From: Paractinoplanes abujensis
Lineage (GTDB): Bacteria; Actinomycetota; Actinomycetes; Mycobacteriales; Micromonosporaceae
NCBI RefSeq assembly: GCF_014204895.1
Contig: NZ_JACHMF010000001.1
Span: 6,820,001 to 6,884,000 of the forward strand
Length of the DNA stretch: 64,000 nt
Direction: 5' to 3'
Part shown: in pieces, positions 43,192-51,549 of the stretch
How positions within the stretch are numbered: position 1 is the stretch's first letter
Layout of the letters: every line of letters begins with the position of its first letter
Made by a program: the position numbers and the translations under genes
The notes under the pieces: model-generated
What the model was told of the DNA's origin: nothing
The model's input: the letters and a program-made list of their open reading frames with translations, nothing else
Databases searched by the model: none

Positions 43192-44388
43192 ATGATCACG
43201 CGGGAGGAGGCCGAGGCGGTCGCCGCGCGCTGGGCGAGCAACGAGTCCGAGCAGCGCGGATACGGGTGCGAGCCGATGCTCGCCGAGTTCGACCTCGGCT
43301 ACGTGATCTGGACGCGGCAACCGTCCACCGTGCGCTCCGTGCCGGGCGACGGTGCACGTACGGTGATCGACCGCGAGACGGGAGTGCTGTCGACGTGGCC
43401 CGGCGTGCCGCCCGAGGAGATCGCCGCCATCTATCGCCAACGACGTCCCACGCCGCCCGGGACGGTCGACCCGACGATCTCACTGCTGCGTCTGACCCGG
43501 CGGCGGCCCACCCCGACGACGGCTGCGCACCTCACGGTGGGTGACCGGTTGTTCCGGGCCCAGGGCGCGAAGGGTGACCAGCACATCAACCACCACCCAC
43601 TGGTGATCGACCGGCTCGAGATGCTCGGAGCGGAGGCCCACGCGCGCGGCGTCGACCGGCACGCCGAGCTGATCGTCCTCTCCGACGCACTGCACGACGT
43701 CTCCCGCGCGCGCGGGAGCGAGATCGGGCTCGACGACGCGCGGGCCTGGCTGACCGGGGCGACCTTCGCTGCTCATCTCGTACGCGACCAGGCCGACCCG
43801 CTGGCCGGCCAGGAGTGCCGCCCGTGCGAGACCTGCATCGGCGTCCTCGTGGACCTGGCCGTGCTGCCGTGGTCGGACCTGGCGTTCGCCTCCGAGTGGC
43901 GCCACGGCTCGGATCGCATCCCCGTGACCGGGCGTTTCCCGTACGAGGTGGCGCGCACACTGGCCGGGGGCGGCTGGATCGGGCCGTCCAACGGTGACGA
44001 CGCCGTCGCGCGGGCCGTCGAAGCCTCCGGTGGACGGCTACGGCCGTTCGAGGCGGCGCGGACGGCGATCGCGGACTTCCCCGGAGTGCGCTGCGCGCGG
44101 CGCGGGCCGGGGCTGCGACGGGCTGTCCGGTTGCTGCGGCTCGACCCGGTGCCGGGGGCCTACGCGGTGGCCGCGCTCACGGAGTTTGCCGAGGTCATCG
44201 GGGTGCCGCTCTTCCCGATCGGGGTCGAGGGCGGCGACGCGGTGGTGGCGATCGACGAACTGGGCCGGGTGTTCGTGCTCGATCAGGCGGGCGAATGGTT
44301 CGTCGGGAGCACGCTCGACGAAGCGCTGACCGGTCTGCTCACCGGCGACGGGCCGGCGCGGCGGGTGCGCGACGACGGCAGTTGGTGA
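43192..44388 (+). CDS. YwqJ-type deaminase/SUKH-3 fusion protein
   Basis: A 398-residue three-part protein. Residues 1-90 resemble YrhB/Imm35-type small domains ('EEAEAVAARWASN', 'TGVLSTWPGVPPEEIAAIYR'). Residues 125-230 match the YwqJ-like deaminase fold: H157 and E159 in 'DRHAELIVLSD', and C209, C212 and C215 in 'CRPCETCIG', enough for a catalytic zinc site. Residues 290-390 ('PFEAARTAIADFPGV', 'DELGRVFVLDQAGEWFVG') match a SUKH-3 immunity domain. Deaminase and immunity domains together in one protein are seen in other actinobacteria but their role is unclear. It is divergent from the toxin operon. Confidence 0.8.
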   Translation: MITREEAEAVAARWASNESEQRGYGCEPMLAEFDLGYVIWTRQPSTVRSVPGDGARTVIDRETGVLSTWPGVPPEEIAAIYRQRRPTPPGTVDPTISLLRLTRRRPTPTTAAHLTVGDRLFRAQGAKGDQHINHHPLVIDRLEMLGAEAHARGVDRHAELIVLSDALHDVSRARGSEIGLDDARAWLTGATFAAHLVRDQADPLAGQECRPCETCIGVLVDLAVLPWSDLAFASEWRHGSDRIPVTGRFPYEVARTLAGGGWIGPSNGDDAVARAVEASGGRLRPFEAARTAIADFPGVRCARRGPGLRRAVRLLRLDPVPGAYAVAALTEFAEVIGVPLFPIGVEGGDAVVAIDELGRVFVLDQAGEWFVGSTLDEALTGLLTGDGPARRVRDDGSW

Positions 44389-44458
44389 GCGGTCCTGGGC
44401 ATGGTCGACCGCCGGCTCCCGTACGAGGAGCCGGCGGGCAGCAACATCGCCGCCTGTT

Positions 44459-44863
44459 CTAGTCGAACAGGTTGTGCAGGAAGCTCTTACGGCGGTTGTA
44501 GTGGCCGTGGTGGCCGTACCGATAGTGGCCGTGATGCCCGTACGCCGCGGGGGCGTGACCCGGGACCGGGGCCGGCGGGTAGCCGTGGGTCGGCTGGCCG
44601 TAGCCGGGAGCGGGCGGCGGGGGCGGCGGCGCGTAGCCCCCGGGCTGCGGCTGACCGTAACCCGGCTGAGGGGCGGCGGCCGGCCGGGGCGGGGTGCCGG
44701 GAGGCGGCGGGCCCTGGCGAGAGTTGAACGACGACTCGGCATCGAACAGTTTTTCCAGCTCACCACGGTCGAGGAAGATCCCCCGGCACTCGGTGCACTG
44801 ATCGATCGTGACGCCGCTGCGCTCGTAAACGCGCATCTGGCCGTGACACTTCGGACAGGTCAT
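44459..44863 (-). CDS. TFIIB-type zinc-ribbon protein with Pro/Gly/His-rich tail
   Basis: A 134-residue protein. Residues 1-45 are a zf-TFIIB domain with C3, C6, C23 and C26 ('CPKCHGQM', 'CTECRGIFLDRGELEKLFD'). The rest is a low-complexity Pro/Gly/Tyr tail with a run of His ('HHGHYRYGHHGHYNRR') that could bind metal. The ATG at 44863 is preferred because GTGAG lies 6 nt upstream and the zinc motif follows directly; an upstream ATG at 44896 would overlap the previous gene. Third gene of the GGDEF-EAL operon, 7 bp after the glycosyltransferase stop. Confidence 0.75.
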   Translation of the reverse strand: MTCPKCHGQMRVYERSGVTIDQCTECRGIFLDRGELEKLFDAESSFNSRQGPPPPGTPPRPAAAPQPGYGQPQPGGYAPPPPPPAPGYGQPTHGYPPAPVPGHAPAAYGHHGHYRYGHHGHYNRRKSFLHNLFD

Positions 44864-44870
44864 CTGCATC

Positions 44871-47528
44871 TCACAGACGGTACAAGGCTGTGTCATCCAG
44901 CGGGCTACTTGTAGCTGTGTGCTTCCTGAGTGCCGGGCGCAGCGCGGCCGCCCAGACGAGGAACGCGATCGGATACAGAAGGTAGCCGAAACGAGTGGTA
45001 GGCATCAGCATGATCGCCGCCAGCAGACCCCAGCCGCAGATCGAGGCCGCGGTGCTCGCATCGCGTGGGGGCGACCAGAACATGCGCACCGTGATGACGG
45101 CCGCCACCGCTACCAGTAAACCGAGCGCGACGAAACGACCGCCGGGCACGCTCTGTGCGATCAGGTAGCCGGGGAACGGGGACTGGGCGGGGCTGGTGAC
45201 CAAGCCGTGCCCCAAGGGGAAGCGGATGACGTTCTCCAGGAAGGCGTCCTGGTCGACCTGGAACGGCGGGACCAGCACCAGGACGGGCAGCCCCAGCGCG
45301 CCGGGGACAAGCCGGCCGCTGCGGGCCACAGCCATGGCCAGGACGGCCAGGACGGCCACCACCGGTAGCGCGAAAAGCTTGCAGGCAGCGGCGGCGCCGA
45401 CGGCCAGACCGGCCCAGCCATAACGTCCGGTAGCGGCAAAGGCGAGGGCCAGCAGGCAGAGCGCGAGCACGGGGATGTCGTCGCCGCCCGTGGCCAAGGT
45501 CAAGGCGCAAACCGGAACGACAGTCACTGCCTGCAGCGCCCGGACCGTGGCGAACGAGCGCCACCGGGCGGTCGTCGTGAGTTTCCCTGTACGGGGACGC
45601 AGGAGCATCGTCGCGGTGATCAAAATGAAGACGGTGAACAGGGCGAACCAGATGCGGGCGTCAGTCCACCAAGCGTCGCCCGCCCAGGCCCGGGGCAAAC
45701 CGAAAATCGACATGCCGGGCTGGTACGGGCTGTAACCCATCAGCCGCTCATCAGCGGGCAGTGCGGCGATCGCGTCCCGGGACAGATACGGGGTGCCGTC
45801 GTTGAGCAGGCGGTCACCCATGCGCTCCACCACCAGCACCTCCTCCTGGGCGCGATCGGTGCGGCCATCGGCCCGCTGCACCGCCTGAACGACCAGCGGG
45901 AGCAGGGCCGCGCCGGCCCAGGTGACCCAGGTCAGCGTGGCGCGGGCGCCGTTGCCGACCAGCAGGCGGACCAGGCGCCAAGCCCGGGAGGTGGCCTCCA
46001 GGCGGTCGCGGACCAGGCGGAAACCCAGCAGCTGCAACAGGGCCAGCAGGAACGCGTCGGCGTAGGCCCAAGCCGCGATGGAACCCCAGGCCCGGTGCGG
46101 GAGGAGCGTCGAGGACAGGGCGGTGACCAGCGCGAAGGCGGCGGAGAAGCCGTACAGGGCCAGGTCGGCCGCGTAACCGCCGGCGGCCTGGTCGACGCGC
46201 GCCACCAGGCGGCCGGCCCGGGTCTTGGGGATCGGGCCGTTGGACCTTCTGTCCGCGCCCGGGGTCGCCCTGACCGGCTCGGGTGTGGCGGCTGCCTCCG
46301 GCTCGGGTGTGGCGGCTGCCTCCGGCTCGGGTGTGGCGGCTGCCTCCGGCTCGGGTGTGGCGGCTGCCTCCGGCTCGGGTGTGGCGGCTGCCTCCGGCTC
46401 GGGTGTGGCGGCTGCCTCCGGCTCGGGAGCGGCCTGTTTTTTCGGCTCGGTGGCGGGGGGTGTCGCCGGCTCGGTGGCGGCGGCTGCCTCCGGCTCGGGA
46501 GTGGCGGGCGTGTCCGGCTCGGGAGCGGCCGCCGTCTTTGGCTCGGGACTGGCTGGCACGGAATCGAATTCGGCGGGCCCGGGTGGCGCTGCATCGACCG
46601 GCGCCACCGTTTCAGGCGTGTCGTCCTTCGCGGCAACGTCGGCAGCGGCAACGTCCGCAGCGGCAGCGGCAGCGGCAACGTCCGCAGCGCCAGCGGCAGC
46701 GGCAACGTCCGCAGCGGCGGCATCTGCGGGCGCGGCGCTCGTCGGCGCGGTGTCTTCTGAGGTGTTTCGGTCGGCTGCGAGGGGGGCAGCGACCTCGGCG
46801 GGACCCTCTCGGCCGGCCGGTGCGGGACGGGTCTCCTTGGTGGCCTCGCCGTCGCCTGCGCCTGAAATGCCGGCGTTGGTGCTAGCAGGAGCTGTGCGTT
46901 CTGAGTCGGATTCGGATGAATCTGCTGCTACGGAAATGTCCGCTTCAGAAGGAGCCCCAGCAGTCGCGGCTTTCCGTCTGGAGGCAGTGGCGACTCTCCG
47001 CTTGGAGGTCGGCGCGGCAGTGGCGGCCTTCCGCTTGGAGGTCGACGTGGCAGTGCCGGCCTTCCGCCTGGAGGTAGGCCCGGCAGGAGCATCCTTCGGC
47101 TTGGAGGTAGGCCCGGCAGGAGCATCCTTCGGCTTGGAGGTAGGCCCCGCAGGAGCGTCCTTCGCCTTGGAGGGCGACGCGGCAGTGGCAGCTTCTCGCT
47201 CGGCGGGCGACGCGGCGATGGCGGCCTCCTGCTCGGAGGATGCGGCTGTGGCGGCGGGCGACGGAAGGCTTTCACTGAGGGCCGGCTCGGACGCGGCCGC
47301 GACGCCACGTGTGGGGGAGAGGTCCGGCACCGGGGAGGGATCCTCGGTCCTGCGGGACTCGGACGAAAGGCCGTCGTCCGGGGTGGGGGACGATGGGGGT
47401 GTGCCGGCCTCCGGCGTACGGGGGGAAGGGTTTTCGGTGGCGGAATCTGCCCGGCTCTCCCTTTTGCCGGGAGTGGCGGCAGGCCCCTCAACTGCGGATT
47501 TGCTCGCCGTCCGGCCGGAATCAGTCAC
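44871..47528 (-). CDS. Membrane glycosyltransferase-like protein with long repeat-rich cytosolic tail
   Basis: An 885-residue protein. Residues 1-440 are disordered, built of Ala, Pro, Glu, Lys and Thr, with tandem units (Pro-Ala-Gly-Pro-Thr-Ser-Lys-Pro-Lys-Asp-Ala, Ala/Asp/Val runs, and six Glu-Pro-Glu-Ala-Ala-Ala-Thr-Pro). The C-terminal half has 10 or more membrane helices and 'GWAGLAVGAAAACKLFALPV', like the GT87/DUF2029 motif with a Lys after small residues. An extracytoplasmic loop has 'DGTPYLSRDAIAALP'. The GTG at 47528 overlaps the stop of the GGDEF-EAL gene (GTGA), so both are made together. Surface polysaccharide synthesis under c-di-GMP control is an attractive inference. Confidence 0.75.
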   Translation of the reverse strand: MTDSGRTASKSAVEGPAATPGKRESRADSATENPSPRTPEAGTPPSSPTPDDGLSSESRRTEDPSPVPDLSPTRGVAAASEPALSESLPSPAATAASSEQEAAIAASPAEREAATAASPSKAKDAPAGPTSKPKDAPAGPTSKPKDAPAGPTSRRKAGTATSTSKRKAATAAPTSKRRVATASRRKAATAGAPSEADISVAADSSESDSERTAPASTNAGISGAGDGEATKETRPAPAGREGPAEVAAPLAADRNTSEDTAPTSAAPADAAAADVAAAAGAADVAAAAAAADVAAADVAAKDDTPETVAPVDAAPPGPAEFDSVPASPEPKTAAAPEPDTPATPEPEAAAATEPATPPATEPKKQAAPEPEAAATPEPEAAATPEPEAAATPEPEAAATPEPEAAATPEPEAAATPEPVRATPGADRRSNGPIPKTRAGRLVARVDQAAGGYAADLALYGFSAAFALVTALSSTLLPHRAWGSIAAWAYADAFLLALLQLLGFRLVRDRLEATSRAWRLVRLLVGNGARATLTWVTWAGAALLPLVVQAVQRADGRTDRAQEEVLVVERMGDRLLNDGTPYLSRDAIAALPADERLMGYSPYQPGMSIFGLPRAWAGDAWWTDARIWFALFTVFILITATMLLRPRTGKLTTTARWRSFATVRALQAVTVVPVCALTLATGGDDIPVLALCLLALAFAATGRYGWAGLAVGAAAACKLFALPVVAVLAVLAMAVARSGRLVPGALGLPVLVLVPPFQVDQDAFLENVIRFPLGHGLVTSPAQSPFPGYLIAQSVPGGRFVALGLLVAVAAVITVRMFWSPPRDASTAASICGWGLLAAIMLMPTTRFGYLLYPIAFLVWAAALRPALRKHTATSSPLDDTALYRL
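46276..46419 (+). repeat. 24-bp perfect tandem repeat, six copies
   Basis: GGCTCGGGTGTGGCGGCTGCCTCC is repeated six times without a mismatch from 46276 to 46419, then continues as degenerate copies to about 46560. On the minus strand it encodes Glu-Pro-Glu-Ala-Ala-Ala-Thr-Pro inside the disordered tail of the membrane glycosyltransferase-like protein. Perfect identity implies recent amplification and likely length variation between strains. Confidence 0.97.
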
Positions 47529-50092
47529 GCGGGCAAGTGTGGCAGAGCCGATCGCCCGGTACCGCTGGACCGGCGGCGCGACATGCGGACGACTGCGGCG
47601 CCGTCGTGGAGGGATGTGGCGAGGGCGCCGGGGCGGCCCGCGGTGCCGCGTTGCAGGGTGGCCAGCAGGCGCGCCGCTGACATCGGGCGGGCGAACAGGT
47701 GGCCCTGGCCGGCCAGGCAGCCCAGGCTCCACAGCGCGTGTCGTTGCGGCTCACTTTCCACGCCCGCGGCGATCACGGTGAGGTGCAGGCTGCGGGCCAG
47801 GTCGACCGTGGATCGGATCACCGCGGCGGCCTCGGACGAGGTTTGCACGGCGCCGACGAATTCGCGGTCGACTTTGAGCTGGTGGACCGGGATGTGCGAC
47901 AGCACCGACAGGGGTGTCACGCCGGTGCCGAAGTCGTCCAGGGCCAGCCGGACGCCCGCCTCGCTCAGCTCGGTCAGCGCCTTGCCCACCACGTCGAGCT
48001 GGCTCAGCGTGAGGGTCTCGGCCAGCTCGAAGATCAGCCGGTCGGCGGGTACGGCGTGGCGGCTCAGGCGGCTCAGCACCGCCTCGGGGAAACGGGGGTC
48101 GAGCAGGCTGCGGGGTGACACGTTGACCGCCACGGGCAGGTCGAAGCCGGCGTCGCGCCACAGGTCGGAGGCGTCGAGGGCCTGGTCGAGCACCGCGTCG
48201 GCGAACGCCTGGAGCCGGCCGGACCGTTCCACCGTCTGCAGGAACTCCATCGGTGTGAGCGATCCGTGCTCGGGATGGTGCCAGCGGGCCAGCGCCTCGG
48301 CCGCGACCACCTCGCCGCTGCCGAGGTCGACGATCGGCTGGAAGTCGACCTCGAATTCGTGCTCGGCGACCGCGCGGTGCAGTTCGCCGCCGAGGGCGAG
48401 CCGGCCGATGTCGGCCGTGTCCTGTGCGTGCACGTAGGTCGCCGTCTGCTGACCTGCGCGTTTGGCCTGATACATCGCGACGTCGGCTCGTCGCATCAGC
48501 TCGTTGACGCCGCCGCTGCCCGCCGCCAGCGCGATGCCGCCGGCCGCCTCCACGGTGATCTGCATGCCTTCGACGGCAACGCTTTCCTCGAGCGCGGCCA
48601 GCATGGTTTTGGCCCGGTGCGTGGCCAGGGCGGGTGTGGGCAGGTTGACCAGCAGCACCGCGAACTCGTCGCCGCCGAGCCGGGCCACCAGGTCGCCGGG
48701 CGCGGCCGCGTCGGCCAGCCGCCGGGCCACCTCGCGCAGCACCGCGTCGCCGGCCGCGTGCCCGAGGGTGTCGTTGACCTCTTTGAAGTGGTTGAGGTCG
48801 ATCAGCAGCAGCGCGACCACGCCGTCGGAGGGGCTGCCCCGGAAGTGCGTGCCGGCGTGTTCGTACAGTTCGCGGCGGTTGGCCAGGCCGGTCAGCGGGT
48901 CGTGCGCGGCGTCGTACGCGTTCTGCTCGTTGAGTCGTTGCAGTTCCGCGTACGCCGTGGCGTTGCGGATCGCCGTGCACAGCGCGGCCGCGAACGTCTT
49001 CAGCTTGTACTGCTCGAACTCGTTGAGCTTGACCTTCCCGTGGAAGCCCAGGACCAGCTCGCCGGCCTGGTAGCTGCGGTCGGTGGTTTCGAGCTCGGCC
49101 GTGATCTCGCTGACGCCGGCGAATGCGCGCGGGCCCGGCCCGTCGTAGACGACCTCACTGCCGTGCGCGCGGACGACGCGGTCGATGCCGCTCGCGGTCA
49201 GGTCGATCTCGACGACGTCGGACGAGAAGACGCGGGCGCCCTGCGTCGCGGCCACGTGCAGCACCTGGGTCAGCTCGACGGAACTGAGTTCCTCGGTGGT
49301 CTTGGCCAGTTCGCGCCACGAACGGCGTTCCTCTTTTGTGCGCAACTGCCGGGAATGCCACAAGTGCAGACAGGCGATGAGCAGCGGGACGAAGCCGAGC
49401 AGCAGCGGGCTGGAGCCGGAGGCGAGCACCTCGATGACGTAAATGATCACTACGAGGCGGAACGCGTGGGCGATCAGCTTGCCGCCGAGGTCCTTGCGCG
49501 CGACCTGGGCGATCGTGGTGCGTGAGGCGATGGCGATGACCGGCATGAACACCAGGTCGTCGACGAACCACATAGCCAGATAGGCCAGCGTGACCGGCAG
49601 GATCGTGGACGCGGGCGGGTCGGCGGTCACGTTCACGCCGGCCAGCGTCAGCACGAGGCTTGCGGTGCTGGCGGTCAGCACTTCCTTGGCGACCGAGAAA
49701 ACCGCTCGGTGGGGGGCCGTGCCTGCGACGATCTTGACCACCGCGACCCCGGCCGCGGCGCAGAGCACCACCCACCCGTGCGGCAGGAAGACCAGCCCGA
49801 TGAGCACGGGGACTTCGCCCCAGGCGGTGCCGTCGCGGCTGGAACGCATCCGCACGTACACCTTGACGCGGTTGGCAATCGCCGCGCCGACCAGCACCAG
49901 GGCCAGGAGCCCGGGGTGAGGGAACGGCTGCGGACGGGTTATCGCATACCCAAGATCGATCATCGCGACGCCCGCGGCCAGAACGACGACGAGACCGATG
50001 AGCAGCGAAAGCTGCCGACCGGTCGCGTTGTCGTGAGAGCTATGGGCTTTACGCAATGAGGTTGTCCAGTCCGCCGAACACATCGGACACAC
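47525..50092 (-). CDS. Membrane GGDEF-EAL protein (c-di-GMP turnover)
   Basis: An 855-residue protein with six or seven N-terminal membrane helices (25-235), a helical/GAF-like linker (245-400), a GGDEF domain with an intact 'RLGGDEFAVLL' (about residue 470) and an EAL domain with 'AAEALARWHH' (about 597), 'LALDDFGTG' and 'LKVDREFV'. The usual EGVE motif reads 'AAGVESEP'. It can plausibly both make and degrade c-di-GMP. The start is unclear: GTG 50092 lacks a good ribosome binding site, whereas an ATG with GAGGAG lies 69 bp upstream in the same frame but is cut off by a TGA (see 50138-50161). Promoter for the glycosyltransferase/zinc-ribbon operon. Confidence 0.88.
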   Translation of the reverse strand: MCPMCSADWTTSLRKAHSSHDNATGRQLSLLIGLVVVLAAGVAMIDLGYAITRPQPFPHPGLLALVLVGAAIANRVKVYVRMRSSRDGTAWGEVPVLIGLVFLPHGWVVLCAAAGVAVVKIVAGTAPHRAVFSVAKEVLTASTASLVLTLAGVNVTADPPASTILPVTLAYLAMWFVDDLVFMPVIAIASRTTIAQVARKDLGGKLIAHAFRLVVIIYVIEVLASGSSPLLLGFVPLLIACLHLWHSRQLRTKEERRSWRELAKTTEELSSVELTQVLHVAATQGARVFSSDVVEIDLTASGIDRVVRAHGSEVVYDGPGPRAFAGVSEITAELETTDRSYQAGELVLGFHGKVKLNEFEQYKLKTFAAALCTAIRNATAYAELQRLNEQNAYDAAHDPLTGLANRRELYEHAGTHFRGSPSDGVVALLLIDLNHFKEVNDTLGHAAGDAVLREVARRLADAAAPGDLVARLGGDEFAVLLVNLPTPALATHRAKTMLAALEESVAVEGMQITVEAAGGIALAAGSGGVNELMRRADVAMYQAKRAGQQTATYVHAQDTADIGRLALGGELHRAVAEHEFEVDFQPIVDLGSGEVVAAEALARWHHPEHGSLTPMEFLQTVERSGRLQAFADAVLDQALDASDLWRDAGFDLPVAVNVSPRSLLDPRFPEAVLSRLSRHAVPADRLIFELAETLTLSQLDVVGKALTELSEAGVRLALDDFGTGVTPLSVLSHIPVHQLKVDREFVGAVQTSSEAAAVIRSTVDLARSLHLTVIAAGVESEPQRHALWSLGCLAGQGHLFARPMSAARLLATLQRGTAGRPGALATSLHDGAAVVRMSRRRSSGTGRSALPHLPA

Positions 50093-50137
50093 GTCCGGGT
50101 CCCAGCGTAGGCAAATGCGCGTCTCGGCGCACCGGTC

Positions 50138-50161
50138 TCAGTCCCAGTCGTTCGAGTTCAT
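50138..50161 (-). other. Seven-codon ORF in frame with GGDEF-EAL gene, ended by TGA
   Basis: An ATG at 50161 with GAGGAG 7 nt upstream begins MNSNDWD and stops at TGA (50140-50138). The same frame continues open for 15 codons to the GTG at 50092 and on through the GGDEF-EAL gene. If the TGA were read, the protein would gain a Cys-containing N-terminus leading into 'VCPMCSADW'. It is either a leader peptide with downstream re-initiation, a nonsense mutation, or a sequence error. Confidence 0.6.
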
Positions 50162-50560
50162 GGTTCGTCTCCTCGCGGTGTGGGGAACCCGGGAAGCTCC
50201 GGTCCCTCGTGGGGTCGAAGGGTGCGTCGCGACGAGAAGAACCATATGCGAGGTACGGCAGTAATGGTGGGGATTTGTGTCGTATTGCGCAGAAAGCGAT
50301 AATCGAAACTGACTCGATTACGGGCAGTCTCGGCAACCAAACTCTGAGCTACATGAATAGTCGTTTTGGCCGCAGTGTCCGCATCGCTGAACGTGCTGTT
50401 CGACTAACGCTCCGAAATGTCAATGCCTGCCGTTGTTCGAAGCCCCTATATGGTCGCTGACCTGCGTATAGATCGCCATGCGGGACGTCCGGAAAATCGT
50501 GAGTGACTAACCACTATTACGCGAACGAGTTTCCCGGTGAACCTTCTATAAACTCCCGGT
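50162..50560. other. Divergent intergenic region, GGDEF operon/moa operon
   Basis: About 400 bp with visibly lower GC than the surroundings and no supported gene. It must hold the promoters for both divergent operons. A TATAAA-like element lies 10-15 bp before moaC ('TTCTATAAACTCC' near 50543-50555). I see no recognisable riboswitch or terminator. Confidence 0.5.
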
Positions 50561-51049
50561 ATGCCCGACGAATCCCTGACCCATGTCGACGAGACCGGTG
50601 CCGCGCGCATGGTTGACGTCTCGGCCAAGACGGTGACGACACGGCGCGCCGTGGCCGCGGGTCGCGTGGTGACCACACTCGAGGTAATCGCCTTGTTACG
50701 CGGTGATGGTGTTCCCAAGGGTGACGCGATCGCCGTGGCCCGGCTCGCGGGCATCATGGGCGCGAAACGCACTCCCGATCTCATCCCGCTGTGTCATCCG
50801 ATCGGCTTGCACGGCGTCGTGGTCGATCTCGAGCTGACCGCGACCGCCATCGAGATCACCGCCACCACCAAAACGGCCGACCGCACCGGCGTCGAGATGG
50901 AGGCGCTCACCGCGGTCGCCACGGCCGGCCTCACGATGATCGACATGATCAAGGCGGTCGATCCCGCCGCGAGCATCGAGTCGGTCCGGGTGCTGCGCAA
51001 AGAGGGCGGCAAGACCGGCGAGTGGGTACGCCCGGAGGACCGCCCGTGA
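50561..51049 (+). CDS. moaC: Cyclic pyranopterin monophosphate synthase MoaC
   Basis: A 162-residue enzyme of molybdenum cofactor synthesis that completes cyclic pyranopterin monophosphate from the MoaA product. Family motifs: 'RMVDVSAKTVTTRRAVA', 'KRTPDLIPLCHPIGLHG', 'TADRTGVEMEALTAV', 'IDMIKAVDP'. First gene of moaC-mog-moeA-moaE; its TGA overlaps the GTG of the next gene. moaA, moaD and moeB are not in the window. Confidence 0.96.
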   Translation: MPDESLTHVDETGAARMVDVSAKTVTTRRAVAAGRVVTTLEVIALLRGDGVPKGDAIAVARLAGIMGAKRTPDLIPLCHPIGLHGVVVDLELTATAIEITATTKTADRTGVEMEALTAVATAGLTMIDMIKAVDPAASIESVRVLRKEGGKTGEWVRPEDRP

Positions 51050-51540
51050 GCATCACCGCGCGCGTCATCGTGGCCAGCAACCGGGCGGCCGCCGGGGTCT
51101 ACGCCGACACCAGCGGGCCGCGTCTCGTGGCCGGCCTGCGTGAGCTCGGCTGCACGGTCGGCGATCCGGTCGTCGTGCCGGACGGCGACCCGGTGGCCGA
51201 AGCCCTGCGCCTCGCGATCGCCGACGCCGTCGACGTCGTGCTGACCAGCGGGGGCACCGGCGTCACGCCGACCGACCGCACCCCCGAGGCGACCCGCGGC
51301 CTGCTCGACTTCGAGATCCCGGGCATCGCCGAGGCGATCCGGGCCTACAGCCGCGACCGGGTGCCCGCCGCAGCGCTCTCCCGGGGTTTGGCCGGCGTGG
51401 CCGGGCGCACCTTGATCGTCAACCTGCCCGGTTCCACCGGCGGGGCCAAGGACGGCCTGGCCGTGCTCGGCCCGCTGCTGCGGCACACGGTCGATCAGAT
51501 CCGCGGTGGTGATCATCCGTCGAGCGCGGCGAGTGGATAG
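51046..51540 (+). CDS. mog: Molybdopterin adenylyltransferase (MogA/MoaB family)
   Basis: A 164-residue protein of the MoaB/Mog fold that adenylates molybdopterin before metal insertion. It shows 'VIVASNRAAAGVYADTSGP', 'DVVLTSGGTGVTPTDRTPEA', 'LSRGLAGVAGRTLIVNLPGS' and 'GGAKDGLAVLGPLLRH'. The GTG at 51046 overlaps the moaC stop (GTGA). It is 9 bp before moeA. Confidence 0.93.
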   Translation: MSITARVIVASNRAAAGVYADTSGPRLVAGLRELGCTVGDPVVVPDGDPVAEALRLAIADAVDVVLTSGGTGVTPTDRTPEATRGLLDFEIPGIAEAIRAYSRDRVPAAALSRGLAGVAGRTLIVNLPGSTGGAKDGLAVLGPLLRHTVDQIRGGDHPSSAASG

Positions 51541-51549
51541 GCTCGGCGG

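Noticed and set aside
46225..47781. A plus-strand frame rich in Gly/Ser/Ala repeats opposite the glycosyltransferase tail, looking like a PE-PGRS-type protein
   Set aside because: The repeats are the reverse strand of the Glu-Pro-Glu-Ala-Ala-Ala-Thr-Pro array. The minus-strand frame leads into a membrane domain and is coupled to its upstream gene, so that is the coding strand.
50049..50161. A minus-strand frame ending 'GGLDNLIA' as a possible small peptide gene before GGDEF-EAL
   Set aside because: It has no start codon near the ribosome binding site in that frame and its stop lies inside the GGDEF-EAL gene; the ribosome binding site belongs to the MNSNDWD frame.
50162..50560. A molybdenum-cofactor riboswitch before moaC
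   Set aside because: No conserved Moco-RNA core or stable multi-stem structure could be recognised by eye in this interval.
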